DNA from: Lunatimonas lonarensis
GTDB lineage: Bacteria; Bacteroidota; Bacteroidia; Cytophagales; Cyclobacteriaceae
Direction: 5' to 3'
DNA: 64,000 nt
NCBI RefSeq assembly: GCF_000390185.1
Contig: NZ_AQHR01000088.1
Span: 266,295-330,294, forward strand
Below the pieces are notes generated by a model that was not told where the DNA came from, did not search any database, and was given only the letters and a program-made list of their open reading frames with translations. The position numbers were made by a program, and so were the translations under genes. Below, piece by piece: positions 53,004 through 62,918 of the stretch. Numbering within the stretch: position 1 is the stretch's first letter; each line of letters opens with the position of its first letter.

Positions 53004-55499
53004 TTAGTTCACAGTAGCGTCACTGTCTCCACTGCCCTTGATATCGTCATTTGTGACCCCTCGTTGCTTTTTACGGCTATCTGTGCTGAGTTTTCCAAGA
53101 CGATAGTTGAAGTTGATTTTGAAGCTCATGTTTTGCAGACCTACCGTACTTTGCTGTAGGATGGTCGGTGTGATCAATTCGTTTCTCATCGTAAATTCCC
53201 GGGTCAGGAAGTTTTCTATCCCAAAGCCAATCGATCCCTTCTTATCGTTGAACTGCTTGTTGATATTCAGGTTGTAAATGGCCAAACTACCTGCCGACCC
53301 CTGAAGCTGTACCTGCCTTCCCCTGGCAAATCCAAAGGCTTCCAACTGCCAGTTGTTTTCCAACTGATAACTTGCCCGCGCCCGTCCGCTCAACACAAAT
53401 CCCGAATTACTGGCCGCATACATGGGATCCGTCAGCCCATTTTCCAAGCGGGCAAAGTAGCTATCCACGCTTCCACTTAGGCTAAACTTGTTGGAAACAT
53501 TGACATTGGTAAACAGGGACAACCCATAAGCCTTTTCTCCACCGATATTTTCGAAGGTGGTAAATATCACGTCGTCATCCATAACCGTCCGGACAGGCTG
53601 AATGGATCCAGTGGTGTTTCTCATATATCCGGTAACGTTGAACGAAGACCCCAACAAATAGGTACTGTAGGACATTTCATAGTTGTCCGTCAGTTCCGGA
53701 TCCAAAAACGGGTTGCCCTGGGAAATCTGCTGGGGGTTGGCTGCGTTGATATTTGGGTTCAGGAAATTCAGGAAAGGCCGCTGTACCCTTCTGTTGTAGG
53801 CCATCTTGATCATATTGCCATTTTCCAGTTTCCTGCTCAAATTCATGCTGGGTACAAGGATCCCGTAGGAAGTGATATCCGCTGTTGATTCGGCATTCCC
53901 AAAGTCAGCATTGATATGGGTGTATTCGTAGCGCAGCCCCCCTTTGAAGGTATAATCCGTAAGGAAATTGCTCATAAAGGTGAAGTAACCGGCTGTCACG
54001 TTTTGGTGGTAGCTGAATTCGTTGGACAACGCGAGATCATCTATGACCTCATAGGGGCCTTCCGGCCCTTCCGCCCTGAAGTAGGTGAAATCGCTTTCTG
54101 CCCGTCTCAGGATCGTCTTGGCACCATATTCCAACAAAGGTCCGTTTGACCCCCCCAAAGGATTGATGTAGTCCAGCTGCAAGGTGAATTCCTCGTTTCT
54201 CCCCAGGTTGTTATTCCTGATCCGGCTGGCAATGTCATCGAACGTACCGAGGTACAGGCTATTGATGAAGTTATCGGTAAGGTTATTCACTGAATAAAGG
54301 GTAGAGGCACTGAATTCCTTGCCTTTTTGCTCAAATGTCTTGGTATAGTTAAAACTGACATCCATATTATTTGAGAGATTGGAAATCTCCACATCCCTCA
54401 ACACCGAGGCCAACAAATCATCGCCCAGGTAGGTATCCGTCAATAACCCATCTTGGTGGGAACTTCTGTTTCTCAGTCCAAAACCTACAGAGGCCATCAA
54501 AAAATTATGCGTGTCGATTTCGTAGTCCCACCCAAAATTGTACCGTCCAAAGAGTTGGTTGGTCTGTGTGGTCGCACGTTGCAGGACATGCAGGGTATTG
54601 CCGTCTCCATGGGTGATCCATTGCTCATTTGCGAAGGAACCAAGAATATTATAGCCCGCTCTACCAAATCCACCAAGCGTAAACCCCATCTTTCCGGTCT
54701 TCAGGCTGGCATTCAATCCGAGATTGGAAGCTCTCCAACCTGCCGTAGAATTAATGTTCAATGACATTCCCTGCAGGTTGCTCTTTTTGGTCACAATATT
54801 TATCACGCCACCCGTTCCTTCAGCATCGTACTTGGCCGATGGTGAGGTGATCACCTCGACCGTTTTGATCTCCTCGGCAGGGATCTGCTTCAAGGCATCC
54901 GAAACGTTGGAAGCCACGATGGCAGACTGCTTGCCGTCGATCAAAACCAGGATATTGGAGCTTCCCCTCATGGACACGTTCCCATCCATGTCCACCGACA
55001 GCATGGGCACCCTTCTGAGGACATCGGAAGCATCGCCTCCCAACAGGGTCCTATCATGCTCTGCGTTGTAAATCGTCCGGTCTACCTTTTCTTCTATCAG
55101 GTCCCTTTGCCCCACTACCACCACTTCTTCCAAGGCAATGTCTGCCGACGCCAGCTTTATTGTCCCCAGGTCAATAGACCGTTGGTTTTCAGCTACTTCA
55201 ATTAGTCCTGACTCGAACGTCGAATAACCCACAAAGGAAACCTTAAGCTGATATGCTCCCGGTTTGACGTTGCCAATTTGGAATTTCCCATCAATGTCCG
55301 CCACGGCACCCATTACACGTTGGCTAGCTTCGACCTCAACGAGGGCAGCAGAAGCATAGGGCACGGGCTCACCCGAACTGTCCTCTATGATTCTTCCTTT
55401 TATCACGGATTCGCCACCTGCCTGCTGCGCATTTACATCCAAGTAATGAAACAGCATGGAAGCGATGGATATTGCGAGTACTAAATGTAAAGTTTTCAT
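53004..55499 (-). CDS. TonB-dependent receptor / outer-membrane beta-barrel family protein
   Basis: This 831-residue outer-membrane receptor has a signal peptide (about 1-24), a carboxypeptidase-regulatory-like beta-domain (30-115: IKGRIIEDSSGEPVPYASAA), a plug domain (about 120-235: VSMRGSSNILVLIDGKQSAI, TVEVITSPSAKYDAEGTGGV) and a C-terminal barrel of the OMP_b-brl_3 type. The Bacteroidota branch of this family often takes up peptides or siderophores; substrate unknown. The C-terminal end is polar (GDSDATVN). No SusD partner is adjacent, so it is not a polysaccharide-utilisation pair. Start at ATG 55499. Confidence 0.9.
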   Translation of the reverse strand: MKTLHLVLAISIASMLFHYLDVNAQQAGGESVIKGRIIEDSSGEPVPYASAALVEVEASQRVMGAVADIDGKFQIGNVKPGAYQLKVSFVGYSTFESGLIEVAENQRSIDLGTIKLASADIALEEVVVVGQRDLIEEKVDRTIYNAEHDRTLLGGDASDVLRRVPMLSVDMDGNVSMRGSSNILVLIDGKQSAIVASNVSDALKQIPAEEIKTVEVITSPSAKYDAEGTGGVINIVTKKSNLQGMSLNINSTAGWRASNLGLNASLKTGKMGFTLGGFGRAGYNILGSFANEQWITHGDGNTLHVLQRATTQTNQLFGRYNFGWDYEIDTHNFLMASVGFGLRNRSSHQDGLLTDTYLGDDLLASVLRDVEISNLSNNMDVSFNYTKTFEQKGKEFSASTLYSVNNLTDNFINSLYLGTFDDIASRIRNNNLGRNEEFTLQLDYINPLGGSNGPLLEYGAKTILRRAESDFTYFRAEGPEGPYEVIDDLALSNEFSYHQNVTAGYFTFMSNFLTDYTFKGGLRYEYTHINADFGNAESTADITSYGILVPSMNLSRKLENGNMIKMAYNRRVQRPFLNFLNPNINAANPQQISQGNPFLDPELTDNYEMSYSTYLLGSSFNVTGYMRNTTGSIQPVRTVMDDDVIFTTFENIGGEKAYGLSLFTNVNVSNKFSLSGSVDSYFARLENGLTDPMYAASNSGFVLSGRARASYQLENNWQLEAFGFARGRQVQLQGSAGSLAIYNLNINKQFNDKKGSIGFGIENFLTREFTMRNELITPTILQQSTVGLQNMSFKINFNYRLGKLSTDSRKKQRGVTNDDIKGSGDSDATVN

Positions 55500-56133
55500 C
55501 TGTTTTATAATATGTCTTTAAGCGGTCAGATGGAATCTCGCACGAATTACAATCGTCCCTCCGTGTGTCGCTTGCGTCGTGCTCGATTTCATGTGTTTAA
55601 GTTTTCTTTCTGTCTGATAACCAACCACTATCCTTCGTGGCAGATCGTATGGTTGTCCCGCATAGCTATCGGGGCATCCCAGTATCTGACGCTCCAGGTT
55701 TGCCTGTCTGGCGTTGGAGGGGTCTATTTCATTTTTCTTTCGGATCCACTACTTTGATCAAAAAACAGCTCCGTGGTTTACTGAGGGAAATTCTCAAACG
55801 ACACCTAATCGACGAATCGGTTACCTGGATCGATGTGAAAGCAAAACCGCTAGACAGGTTTCAAAAAAAATTTGGCCAAAAACGTACGCAGGATGGCCCC
55901 ACAAAGCCGGATCTGTCCGCCCCAAACCGAAATGCGGTGGCTTCAAGGGGCTGAAGATTCCCCAACCACCACTGTATATTCCCAAAGAGGGGACAGAATA
56001 TTCCCTGCCCTAGGGAGCGGTAGGGACTGATCGTCGGCAAACTCGATGGCGAACAAACAAAAAAGCTTGTACCTTTCAACTTTTACACTGATGTGTTTTG
56101 CAATTCTCCCCGATAACCTATACTTTGAGGCTT
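55500..56133. other. Intergenic region with a REP-like dyad, no convincing gene
   Basis: The 634 bases between divergent genes have several short plus-strand open frames (to about 100 codons) that overlap each other, lack ribosome-binding sites and resemble no protein. CCCGCATAGCTATCGGGG at 55657-55674 is an imperfect palindrome: removing one C gives CCCGATAG facing CTATCGGG. I recall similar dyads scattered in Bacteroidota genomes. Confidence 0.4.
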
Positions 56134-57168
56134 ATGTCAAGAATATTCAGAAACATCCGGAACGCACTTTTAAAAGAGAGCCAGGTAAAGCGGTATTTCC
56201 TTTACTCGATTGGGGAAATCTTTTTGGTAGTCATTGGCATATTGATAGCCCTATACCTCAACAACCTGAATTCGGAAAAAAAGGCGGAACGGGAAAATAT
56301 CCGCTTGGTGACAGATCTCGAAAAAGGGCTGATGAACAACCAGTTTTTGATGGAACGCTTTGCCCGTAGGGTATATAGCCAGGATTCCCTGATGGAGGCG
56401 GTGATACAAAACAAGGTATCTCAGGAAAGCTATGGTAGAAACCGCATGCTGACGGAGTTGATGACGCCGGGCACACAGTACACCTGGCTGAACGATGAAA
56501 ATATCATGACCCTCCTCCAAAAGGAAAGGGATTTCAGCCCGACCTACAATCAGCTCTTTAAATTGATCAAAAGCTACAAATCAAAATTGGATGACCTAGA
56601 CTACGCTGTGGAGGAGATGAATCAATTGTCCAACTGGAACGATCAATTTATGGCCGAAAACTTCGACTGGTTTTCGGGGCAGGGCAGAGAGGACCAACTT
56701 AAGCGGCTGGAATACTACCTGTCCGATCCGTTTTACAGGAACCGCCTGTCCCTCTTTCGTAAAAAATTCGGTTCCCAAATCTCGCATATCACCGCATTAA
56801 CAGCCCTAAGGGCGGCCATGATGGGGGAAATCAAAAAACTAAAAGGAGAGGCACCGGCGGAATGGACTGCCTATTACCAGTCATTGGGTCTTAAGCCACT
56901 GATTCCCGTACCCTGCGAATCCCTGCCCAGAAACTGGGAAAGGCAATACCCCATGTTCAACTACTACCTCTTCTATAACCCAACCCCCAAGGACGTAATT
57001 CTCATGAGATTGCGGGACCATTCGGATAGTTGGGAGGAATATGTAATCAAGTCCGGAGAATTTGAAATTCTCCCCCAGTTTCCGGGCAGGGGCTTTATGC
57101 TGGGCACACCTGACAAGTGCGCGCAGGCCTTTATCGCTCCCCAAGGAGGTTTTTTGGTTATTGAATAA
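56134..57168 (+). CDS. DUF6090 family protein
   Basis: This 344-residue protein begins MSRIFRNIRNALLKES and has a single N-terminal membrane helix (IGEIFLVVIGILIALYLNNL, about 28-47) followed by the NSEKKAERE segment that marks DUF6090, a Bacteroidota family of unknown function. The rest is a largely helical periplasmic domain (YYLSDPFYRNRLSLFRKKF). The frame is open to 56098, but the ATG at 56134 gives the usual N-terminus. Such genes often occur as single copies or tandem pairs; only one is here. Confidence 0.85.
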   Translation: MSRIFRNIRNALLKESQVKRYFLYSIGEIFLVVIGILIALYLNNLNSEKKAERENIRLVTDLEKGLMNNQFLMERFARRVYSQDSLMEAVIQNKVSQESYGRNRMLTELMTPGTQYTWLNDENIMTLLQKERDFSPTYNQLFKLIKSYKSKLDDLDYAVEEMNQLSNWNDQFMAENFDWFSGQGREDQLKRLEYYLSDPFYRNRLSLFRKKFGSQISHITALTALRAAMMGEIKKLKGEAPAEWTAYYQSLGLKPLIPVPCESLPRNWERQYPMFNYYLFYNPTPKDVILMRLRDHSDSWEEYVIKSGEFEILPQFPGRGFMLGTPDKCAQAFIAPQGGFLVIE

Positions 57169-57527
57169 GGGCTGTTTTGGTACCGTCAACAGGAAATAGG
57201 CCGTGCGAAATGAAAGCTAGATGCTGGTTAAACAGGTGGTTAGCCTTCGGCTTCCCTCCCCTTGTGGGAAGAGAAGGGCGATCGATGGCGTTCGTATATA
57301 CAATTTTCTTTATAAACGGAATCCCAAAATGGGTTTTCAACTAAATTTTTTTTATTTTAGAATTTGAAACCCAATAACAGAATTGTCTTTGGATGACAGG
57401 CATAGCACCCATCATACTATCCAATCAAATAGGACTGCCAATGCCCCAGTTAGTAGACGGACAGTAAAAATTACCTTTATGGACTTTGAGTCCACTCTGT
57501 GTGCGCCGTGTCCCTTTTTTAACGAAG
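57169..57527. other. Convergent intergenic region with AT-rich hairpins
   Basis: The 359 bases hold no convincing gene. CTTCCC (57251-57256) faces GGGAAG (57266-57271), and GGGTTTTCAA (57331-57340) faces TTTGAAACCC (57363-57372) around a T-rich loop. One of these may end the DUF6090 transcript or the opposite gene. Confidence 0.35.
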
Positions 57528-59033
57528 TCAATCAACTTGCAAAATCACCCTTCTATAACTTACCAAAGACGGTTCTCCGCTGTCCGTTACTTCCAGAATA
57601 AGGTGAATGTTTGCTGTTCCCAAACTTTCGGGAATGGTTAATTCTTGTACTGCTTGGTCTGGGTTGGGAATATAGAAGTCTCCCGAATAGGTGTCAGCCG
57701 GTTCATACCGAAACCAGTTAAAACGGACTGAATCTCCGTCGGGGTCTGAGGATCCGGAAGCATCCAATTTTAGTTGGGATCCGGCTTTGCCTTTAACTTG
57801 AAGGATTTGGTTGGTATTATCCCCATTAATGGTAGCTACAGGTTCCCGGTTAACTTCTCCCGGAGCCTTCACGGACCACTGTAGCCGGTTTTTAAAGCTT
57901 GCCGTGGATGCAGGCACCCAGCGAACCAATTCCTGTTTGTCCACTTTACAAGTGCTGTAATACTGATCTGGAAATCCCTCACCCATGGGCTTAAAGAGGC
58001 TTCCCCAACTTCCCTGTTCCGGTTCCAACAGGTCATTCAGTCCAAAGGCCGCACTGAGCAGGTAAAGGAAAGCCGGCGTGTCCCCCTCACCCCCATCATC
58101 ATAGATAGCAGACATTGGTCCGTGGCCATTTACGTCATTGGCTGTGATAGGCTTTACCCACTCCGGATCTTGGCTCCCCACAAAATGCCAAAAGTGTCCG
58201 TTGTCATACAAAACCATTCCCAAATCCACGGGATTCTCTCCATAAGTAGGAATGGCTGTTCCAAAACCGGCGCAGGTTTCCTCCTGCATATTAATGAAGT
58301 CGGCAAAAAACTCAAAGGAAATATCCTGAAACAGGATGCCGTATAGGTGCAGTTTTTGGAGAAGTTCCTTAAACTTCTCCACACGATGTTTTTCCCTGAA
58401 TCGGTATAAGGCCTGTACAAAGGTGATGGTTCCTCCCCAGGCCTGAATGAAAATAGGCCTGTCATCGTCCTTTTCAAAAACTTGTACCAAAAAATCGCTG
58501 CCCTCGGAATCCTTTGGCTCCCCATGTGGCGTGAGCCCTTCACCGATCCAGTCATGGTAATTGACCGAATCCCAAGCTGAGGTAACATATCGATCCGCAA
58601 TCTTGCCTGAAAACTCACCTGTATTGGTAAGCCAAATAATGGGCAATGCCCCTCTTCCCTTTTTGGTCACCGCAAGCAGGTCTTCGTAATCCGGAAGTTC
58701 AGGATCATGGAGGCGCAATTGCGGCAGTTCATCGCGATAGGCATTTAAAATCCCCATTCCTTTGTCCCAAGGACCGGCATCATCGTAGTCAAAGTCCGGC
58801 AGCTGATTGGTAATGATCAACCCCTCCAAATCAAAAAAAGACGCATAGTATAAGTAACGGATCAATGAATTGCCGTCATCATGGGTCATATCCGTAAGGA
58901 TTATGGTCCGGAATTTATCGTTCCCGACCTTGGGTTGCCCGGGGCCGACTGGATAGCAAGCGAACACAATTTGAACGGAAACAATTAGAATGAAAATTTG
59001 AGTAAATGGGTTGGATTGGGAGAGTCTATACAT
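57528..59033 (-). CDS. DUF1593 nucleoside-hydrolase-like lipoprotein
   Basis: This 501-residue protein has a lipoprotein-type signal (IVSVQIVFAC, Cys26) and a DUF1593 domain at about 40-330, with RTIILTDMTHDDGNSLIRYL as the conserved opening and the QAWGGTITFVQALY segment. The fold resembles nucleoside hydrolases, and family members are linked to polysaccharide degradation loci. The C-terminal part (about 400-501) looks like a cadherin- or PKD-like beta-domain (LDASGSSDPDGDSVRFNWF). No sugar-transport pair is next to it. Its position beyond the hsd operon is on the same strand, with a 142-base gap and a hairpin. Confidence 0.85.
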   Translation of the reverse strand: MYRLSQSNPFTQIFILIVSVQIVFACYPVGPGQPKVGNDKFRTIILTDMTHDDGNSLIRYLYYASFFDLEGLIITNQLPDFDYDDAGPWDKGMGILNAYRDELPQLRLHDPELPDYEDLLAVTKKGRGALPIIWLTNTGEFSGKIADRYVTSAWDSVNYHDWIGEGLTPHGEPKDSEGSDFLVQVFEKDDDRPIFIQAWGGTITFVQALYRFREKHRVEKFKELLQKLHLYGILFQDISFEFFADFINMQEETCAGFGTAIPTYGENPVDLGMVLYDNGHFWHFVGSQDPEWVKPITANDVNGHGPMSAIYDDGGEGDTPAFLYLLSAAFGLNDLLEPEQGSWGSLFKPMGEGFPDQYYSTCKVDKQELVRWVPASTASFKNRLQWSVKAPGEVNREPVATINGDNTNQILQVKGKAGSQLKLDASGSSDPDGDSVRFNWFRYEPADTYSGDFYIPNPDQAVQELTIPESLGTANIHLILEVTDSGEPSLVSYRRVILQVD

Positions 59034-59091
59034 TTATCTGTAGGTATTCGGTTTAGATTTTTCTCGGTGAGTTTTCCTCATTTAAATAGTG

Positions 59092-59114
59092 CCTAAAATC
59101 CTGCGGATTTTAGG
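59092..59114. terminator. Perfect 10-bp hairpin after the hsd operon
   Basis: CCTAAAATCC (59092-59101) pairs exactly with GGATTTTAGG (59105-59114) with a TGC loop. It is 62 bases past the last gene of the operon. No T-run follows on the minus strand, so termination is plausible but not certain. Confidence 0.45.
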
Positions 59115-59175
59115 GATTATAAACGAATTAAATCATAAACAATGCGCTAACAAACAACACCAATCCTCTGGCAAT

Positions 59176-59892
59176 TCAATAACCCGCATCCAAATAGGCT
59201 ACAGGCAACCTATTCAACTCCTCCTTCAAATGCTTCCAATTAGGAAGATACTTGTCCAGGTAGGCGATAAAGTTGTCATTGTGGGTGCGTTCGAGTAGGT
59301 GGGCGAGTTCGTGGACCACTACATACTCGATGCAGTCATAAGGCTTTTTGGCCAGTTCGATGTTGAATAGCAAATTGCCTTTTTCGGTGTTACAACTGCC
59401 CCATTTGGTAAGCATGGTCTTTACTTTTACGTCATTGGCATGAACGCCCAGGATCTTTTCCCACTTGGGAAGCAACTCAGCCAATACTTTCTTCAATTCT
59501 GCACGATACCATTCTTTTAATAATTCTGCTTTCTGATGGGTGGTAAAGCCAGGCTTCACATACATATCCAGATAGGTTTTTGTCTTCACCTCCACTTTGG
59601 CAGATCGGTAGGAATGGCCCGTTTCGTTCACCCGCAACAAATAGCGCTTACCCAGGAAATAATGGGATTCCCGATCCACATATTTTCTGGGAGACTGCCT
59701 GTTCTGATTGGCAAACTTGCGCTGCTGCTTGCGGATCCATGGGATTTTGGAAATCACATACAATTCCAAGGTCTTTTCATTGACCTCCACAGGCGCTGCC
59801 AACCGTACTCTGCCATCGGGAGGATAAACAGCCAAGTGCAGGTTTTTGATCTCCTTCTGTACCAACTCTACTTCTATTCCTGCTACATTCAT
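59176..59892 (-). CDS. YgjP/DUF45-type M48-like metallopeptidase in the hsd operon
   Basis: This 238-residue protein has the zinc motif HELAH at residues 194-198, with a further His205 in ERTHNDNF as a possible third ligand, and the upstream MLTKWGSCNTEKGNLLFNIE segment characteristic of the YgjP-like (DUF45) group. It has no signal peptide or membrane helix, so it acts in the cytoplasm. Its start overlaps the hsdR stop by four bases (ATGA). YgjP-like proteins are frequent beside type I restriction systems, where their role is not known; processing of the restriction complex is possible. Confidence 0.9.
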   Translation of the reverse strand: MNVAGIEVELVQKEIKNLHLAVYPPDGRVRLAAPVEVNEKTLELYVISKIPWIRKQQRKFANQNRQSPRKYVDRESHYFLGKRYLLRVNETGHSYRSAKVEVKTKTYLDMYVKPGFTTHQKAELLKEWYRAELKKVLAELLPKWEKILGVHANDVKVKTMLTKWGSCNTEKGNLLFNIELAKKPYDCIEYVVVHELAHLLERTHNDNFIAYLDKYLPNWKHLKEELNRLPVAYLDAGY

Positions 59893-62800
59893 CTTCTGTA
59901 CTCCTTTTGATTTTTTACTATCTCTAATATCCTAGTGGCATCCTCTTCATTTGCCACATGCCTGCTAATGGCTCGTTTCACCTTCCGTTCTTTCAAGGTA
60001 TTGCCAATCCAGTTTTCCTCCACATTGTAAGCCACATCTGCTTCCATGGCTATCGTTGCCTCTACATCTTTCAAAACCTCGTAGAGTGCTTGTTTGACTG
60101 GTGTATCGATCCCTTCCGGATATTGGCTTTGCTTGTTTTCTGGTTGCAGGTTTTTGGCCAGTTCTTCTATCTTCTTCAAAAACTCCTCATAGGCCACTGC
60201 CCCACTTTTCCGCTGATGGATCAATTCCTGCAAGAGCACACTCATGCGTTCATAATACACAGGGTTGATGGGCATTTCTTGGGTTATTACCTTTCGCATA
60301 TTGGCTTCCAAGGTTTCTGCTACTGCCTGCCTACTTTTCTTGACCATATTGGGCAATCGGTCGGTTGCAGCTCCTATACCGATCTCCACCACCAGCTGCA
60401 ACAAAGAAGCATCCTCAAAATTGGATATGGTCCTGCTCGGATCTGCACTCAGGTACATGTCCAACAATTGCCGCATATCGGGCTCATATTGCTTCAAGTC
60501 TATGTATTCCCCACTGGCAGTTTTGATGGCGTTTCTCAACTCGGTGTAGCTATCCACCTTGTATTTGATGCGCTCAGCTTCTGCATCGCTGTAACCTGCC
60601 TCTTTCATTTCGGGAGCAATGTTGTTGTAAGCACGGATCAGGGAAACCACCGCCTTGTAAAAAGTCAGTCGCTTTTCCTCATTTTCCTTCAGAGCATCCT
60701 TGTCCTCGGTATTGCCTACAAAGTATTTCAAGTACTGCTCAATCTCCTTGGGAGATTCTACCTGCTTGGTCAATTCATACAGGGTTTCCAGGGCATCATC
60801 CAGCCTTTCTTTGGCCTTCACCAAGCGGTCCACCAACAAGCCTTTGACATCCTCTTCCTCGAAATCATCAAAAGCATCGGAGGTGTAATCGGTAATGGAT
60901 TGATTCAGGCTATTGAACAGGTTTTTGTAATCCACAATATATCCAAACTCTTTGTCCTCCTTTTCTGTCCTGTTCACCCTACAGATGGCCTGAAACAGAC
61001 CATGGTCACGCATTTCCTTGTCGATATACAGATAGGTACAGGAAGGAGCATCAAACCCTGTCAGCAGCTTATCAACCACGATCAGCAACTGCATATTGGC
61101 AGGTTCATCGATAAACTGCTTTTTGACATCTTTCTCAAACTGCTCCCGGTCCTTGCCGTTGAGCATCTTTTGGTAAATCTCGTATTGCTCCAACTTCTCG
61201 GTTTCTCCATCTCCTGTACTTTCTCCCTTGATGCTGGAAGTGGTAGGCTCAAAACTGGTTACAATGGCACATTTCTTAAAGCCAAACTGCTGAAAAATCT
61301 CATAATAACGGCAGGCTTCATAAATACTTCTGGCTACCAACATGGCATTGCCTCTACCATCTTTCAACCGGGGCTTCACCCTGAAGTCCTTGATGATGTC
61401 AAAAGCCACTTTCTGCAAGCGGTCTTTGGTGCTTAGGATTTTCTGCATGGTCCCCCATTTCTGTTTGAGTTCGGCTTTAGGCAGGTCGTTCATCCCTCGG
61501 GTGACGGTATCAAACCATTCATCAATCCCTTTCTGATCGGTGATTTTCTGGTCCACATCACGGGCCTCATACAGGAGATCCAGGACCACCCCGTCCTTTA
61601 CAGCTTCATCAAACTTGTAGGTATGGATATACCTGCCAAAGACCTCAATGGACTTTTTCTTGTCTGTCTTCAACAAGGGCGTACCTGTAAAACCGATAAA
61701 CAGCGCATCGGGCAACAATTCCTTCATGGCCGTATGCAGCTCTCCACTCTGGGTACGGTGACATTCATCGATAAAGACAAACAGGTTTCCTTTGGGCTTG
61801 AAATCCGCTGGCTTTTTCAGTTCACGGATAAAATCCTTCATATCCTCTTCATTCTCCCTGCCTCCAAACTTGTGGATCAGGGAGCAGAGCAACCAAGGGG
61901 TGGAATCATTCAAGCGCTGAAGGAGATCGCTGCTGCTTTTACTGCGGTAGATCTGTTCATCTACCCCTTTGAATACCTTCTCAATCTGCTCGTCCAGTTC
62001 TGTTCGATCGGTAATGATCAGCAGACGGGCATCGGTTTGGTTTTCCCGTATCCACTTGGCCAACCAAACCATGGTCAGACTCTTGCCGGATCCTTGGGTA
62101 TGCCAGATAATCCCTCCCTCTCTTCGCTTGATAAACGCTTGGGCAGCCTTTACCCCAAAGAACTGATTTGGTCTACAGGTTTTCTTGATACCGGAGTCAA
62201 AAACTACGAAATCATGGATAAACTCCAGAAAGCGGGATTTCTCACAAAACTGTAAGAGATGCTGATCCAAGATGTTCTTGTCTGGATCGTAGGTGAAATT
62301 ATCCTCCTTCCACTTCAGGAAAAATTTCTCGGGCGTCTTGATGGTGCCATAGTACAGACCTTGGCTGTCATTACCCGCCAATATAGTCTGCACGGTGGAG
62401 AAAAAAGGCTTGATAAAACGGTGCTGCTGATTGTCCAAATTCTGTCGGATGCCCTCCGATACGGATACACTGGCCCGCTTCAGTTCCAAAACACCCAAAG
62501 CAATCCCATTCACATACAGCACAATATCCGGGCGCTTAGAATTTTCCCCACGGACGGTGACTTCCTCCGCCACGGCAAATGCATTATTATAAGGTTCCTC
62601 CCAATCGATCAGGCGGACCGTCTGCACCAGATCCGATGCCTCATCCCGTACCTTCACCCCATAGCGCAACTTGGTGTACACCTCCCGATTGATGGGATAG
62701 AGGTCATCACTGGGATTCAGGGCTGCTGCTTTCTTCAACTCAAAAATCGCACGGCTGATCACAGCATCTGAATAGCCATTTTCCCGCAGCCAAGGTTTAA

Positions 62801-62918
62801 GGCTTTCTTCCCGGATATTGCTGTTTTCCTGATCTTCCAGGTTTCCCAGGTAAAAATAGCCCAACTGCTCTTGCAGCAGCTTGACAACCCTGTTTTGTGT
62901 GATCCGTTCCTTTCTCAT
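59889..62918 (-). CDS. hsdR: Type I restriction endonuclease, R subunit
   Basis: This 1009-residue motor-nuclease subunit cuts unmodified DNA after translocation. The nuclease has the PD-(E/D)xK pattern at Pro130-Asp131 (RPDIVLYVNG) and Glu145-Leu-Lys147 (LELKR). Walker A is GSGKS at 276-280 and the DEAD-like box is FIDECHRTQSG near 386. Helicase motifs V-VI appear in LTGFDAPSCTYLYIDKEMRD and QAICRVNRTEKE. Length and order are normal, and the gene is intact. Its start overlaps the RAYT-like gene by four bases, so translation of the operon continues across the transposase-like gene. HsdM should be further upstream, outside the window. Confidence 0.95.
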   Translation of the reverse strand: MRKERITQNRVVKLLQEQLGYFYLGNLEDQENSNIREESLKPWLRENGYSDAVISRAIFELKKAAALNPSDDLYPINREVYTKLRYGVKVRDEASDLVQTVRLIDWEEPYNNAFAVAEEVTVRGENSKRPDIVLYVNGIALGVLELKRASVSVSEGIRQNLDNQQHRFIKPFFSTVQTILAGNDSQGLYYGTIKTPEKFFLKWKEDNFTYDPDKNILDQHLLQFCEKSRFLEFIHDFVVFDSGIKKTCRPNQFFGVKAAQAFIKRREGGIIWHTQGSGKSLTMVWLAKWIRENQTDARLLIITDRTELDEQIEKVFKGVDEQIYRSKSSSDLLQRLNDSTPWLLCSLIHKFGGRENEEDMKDFIRELKKPADFKPKGNLFVFIDECHRTQSGELHTAMKELLPDALFIGFTGTPLLKTDKKKSIEVFGRYIHTYKFDEAVKDGVVLDLLYEARDVDQKITDQKGIDEWFDTVTRGMNDLPKAELKQKWGTMQKILSTKDRLQKVAFDIIKDFRVKPRLKDGRGNAMLVARSIYEACRYYEIFQQFGFKKCAIVTSFEPTTSSIKGESTGDGETEKLEQYEIYQKMLNGKDREQFEKDVKKQFIDEPANMQLLIVVDKLLTGFDAPSCTYLYIDKEMRDHGLFQAICRVNRTEKEDKEFGYIVDYKNLFNSLNQSITDYTSDAFDDFEEEDVKGLLVDRLVKAKERLDDALETLYELTKQVESPKEIEQYLKYFVGNTEDKDALKENEEKRLTFYKAVVSLIRAYNNIAPEMKEAGYSDAEAERIKYKVDSYTELRNAIKTASGEYIDLKQYEPDMRQLLDMYLSADPSRTISNFEDASLLQLVVEIGIGAATDRLPNMVKKSRQAVAETLEANMRKVITQEMPINPVYYERMSVLLQELIHQRKSGAVAYEEFLKKIEELAKNLQPENKQSQYPEGIDTPVKQALYEVLKDVEATIAMEADVAYNVEENWIGNTLKERKVKRAISRHVANEEDATRILEIVKNQKEYRR

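Noticed and set aside
55512..56013. Overlapping plus-strand open frames in the receptor/DUF6090 gap
   Set aside because: They overlap in different frames, lack ribosome-binding sites and resemble no protein family.
57383..57601. 72-codon plus-strand open frame
   Set aside because: It overlaps the end of the DUF1593 gene, has no ribosome-binding site and no recognisable content.
59958..61436. 492-codon open frame on the plus strand
   Set aside because: It is antisense to hsdR, whose motifs are intact; codon pattern and lack of any family resemblance mark it as a shadow.
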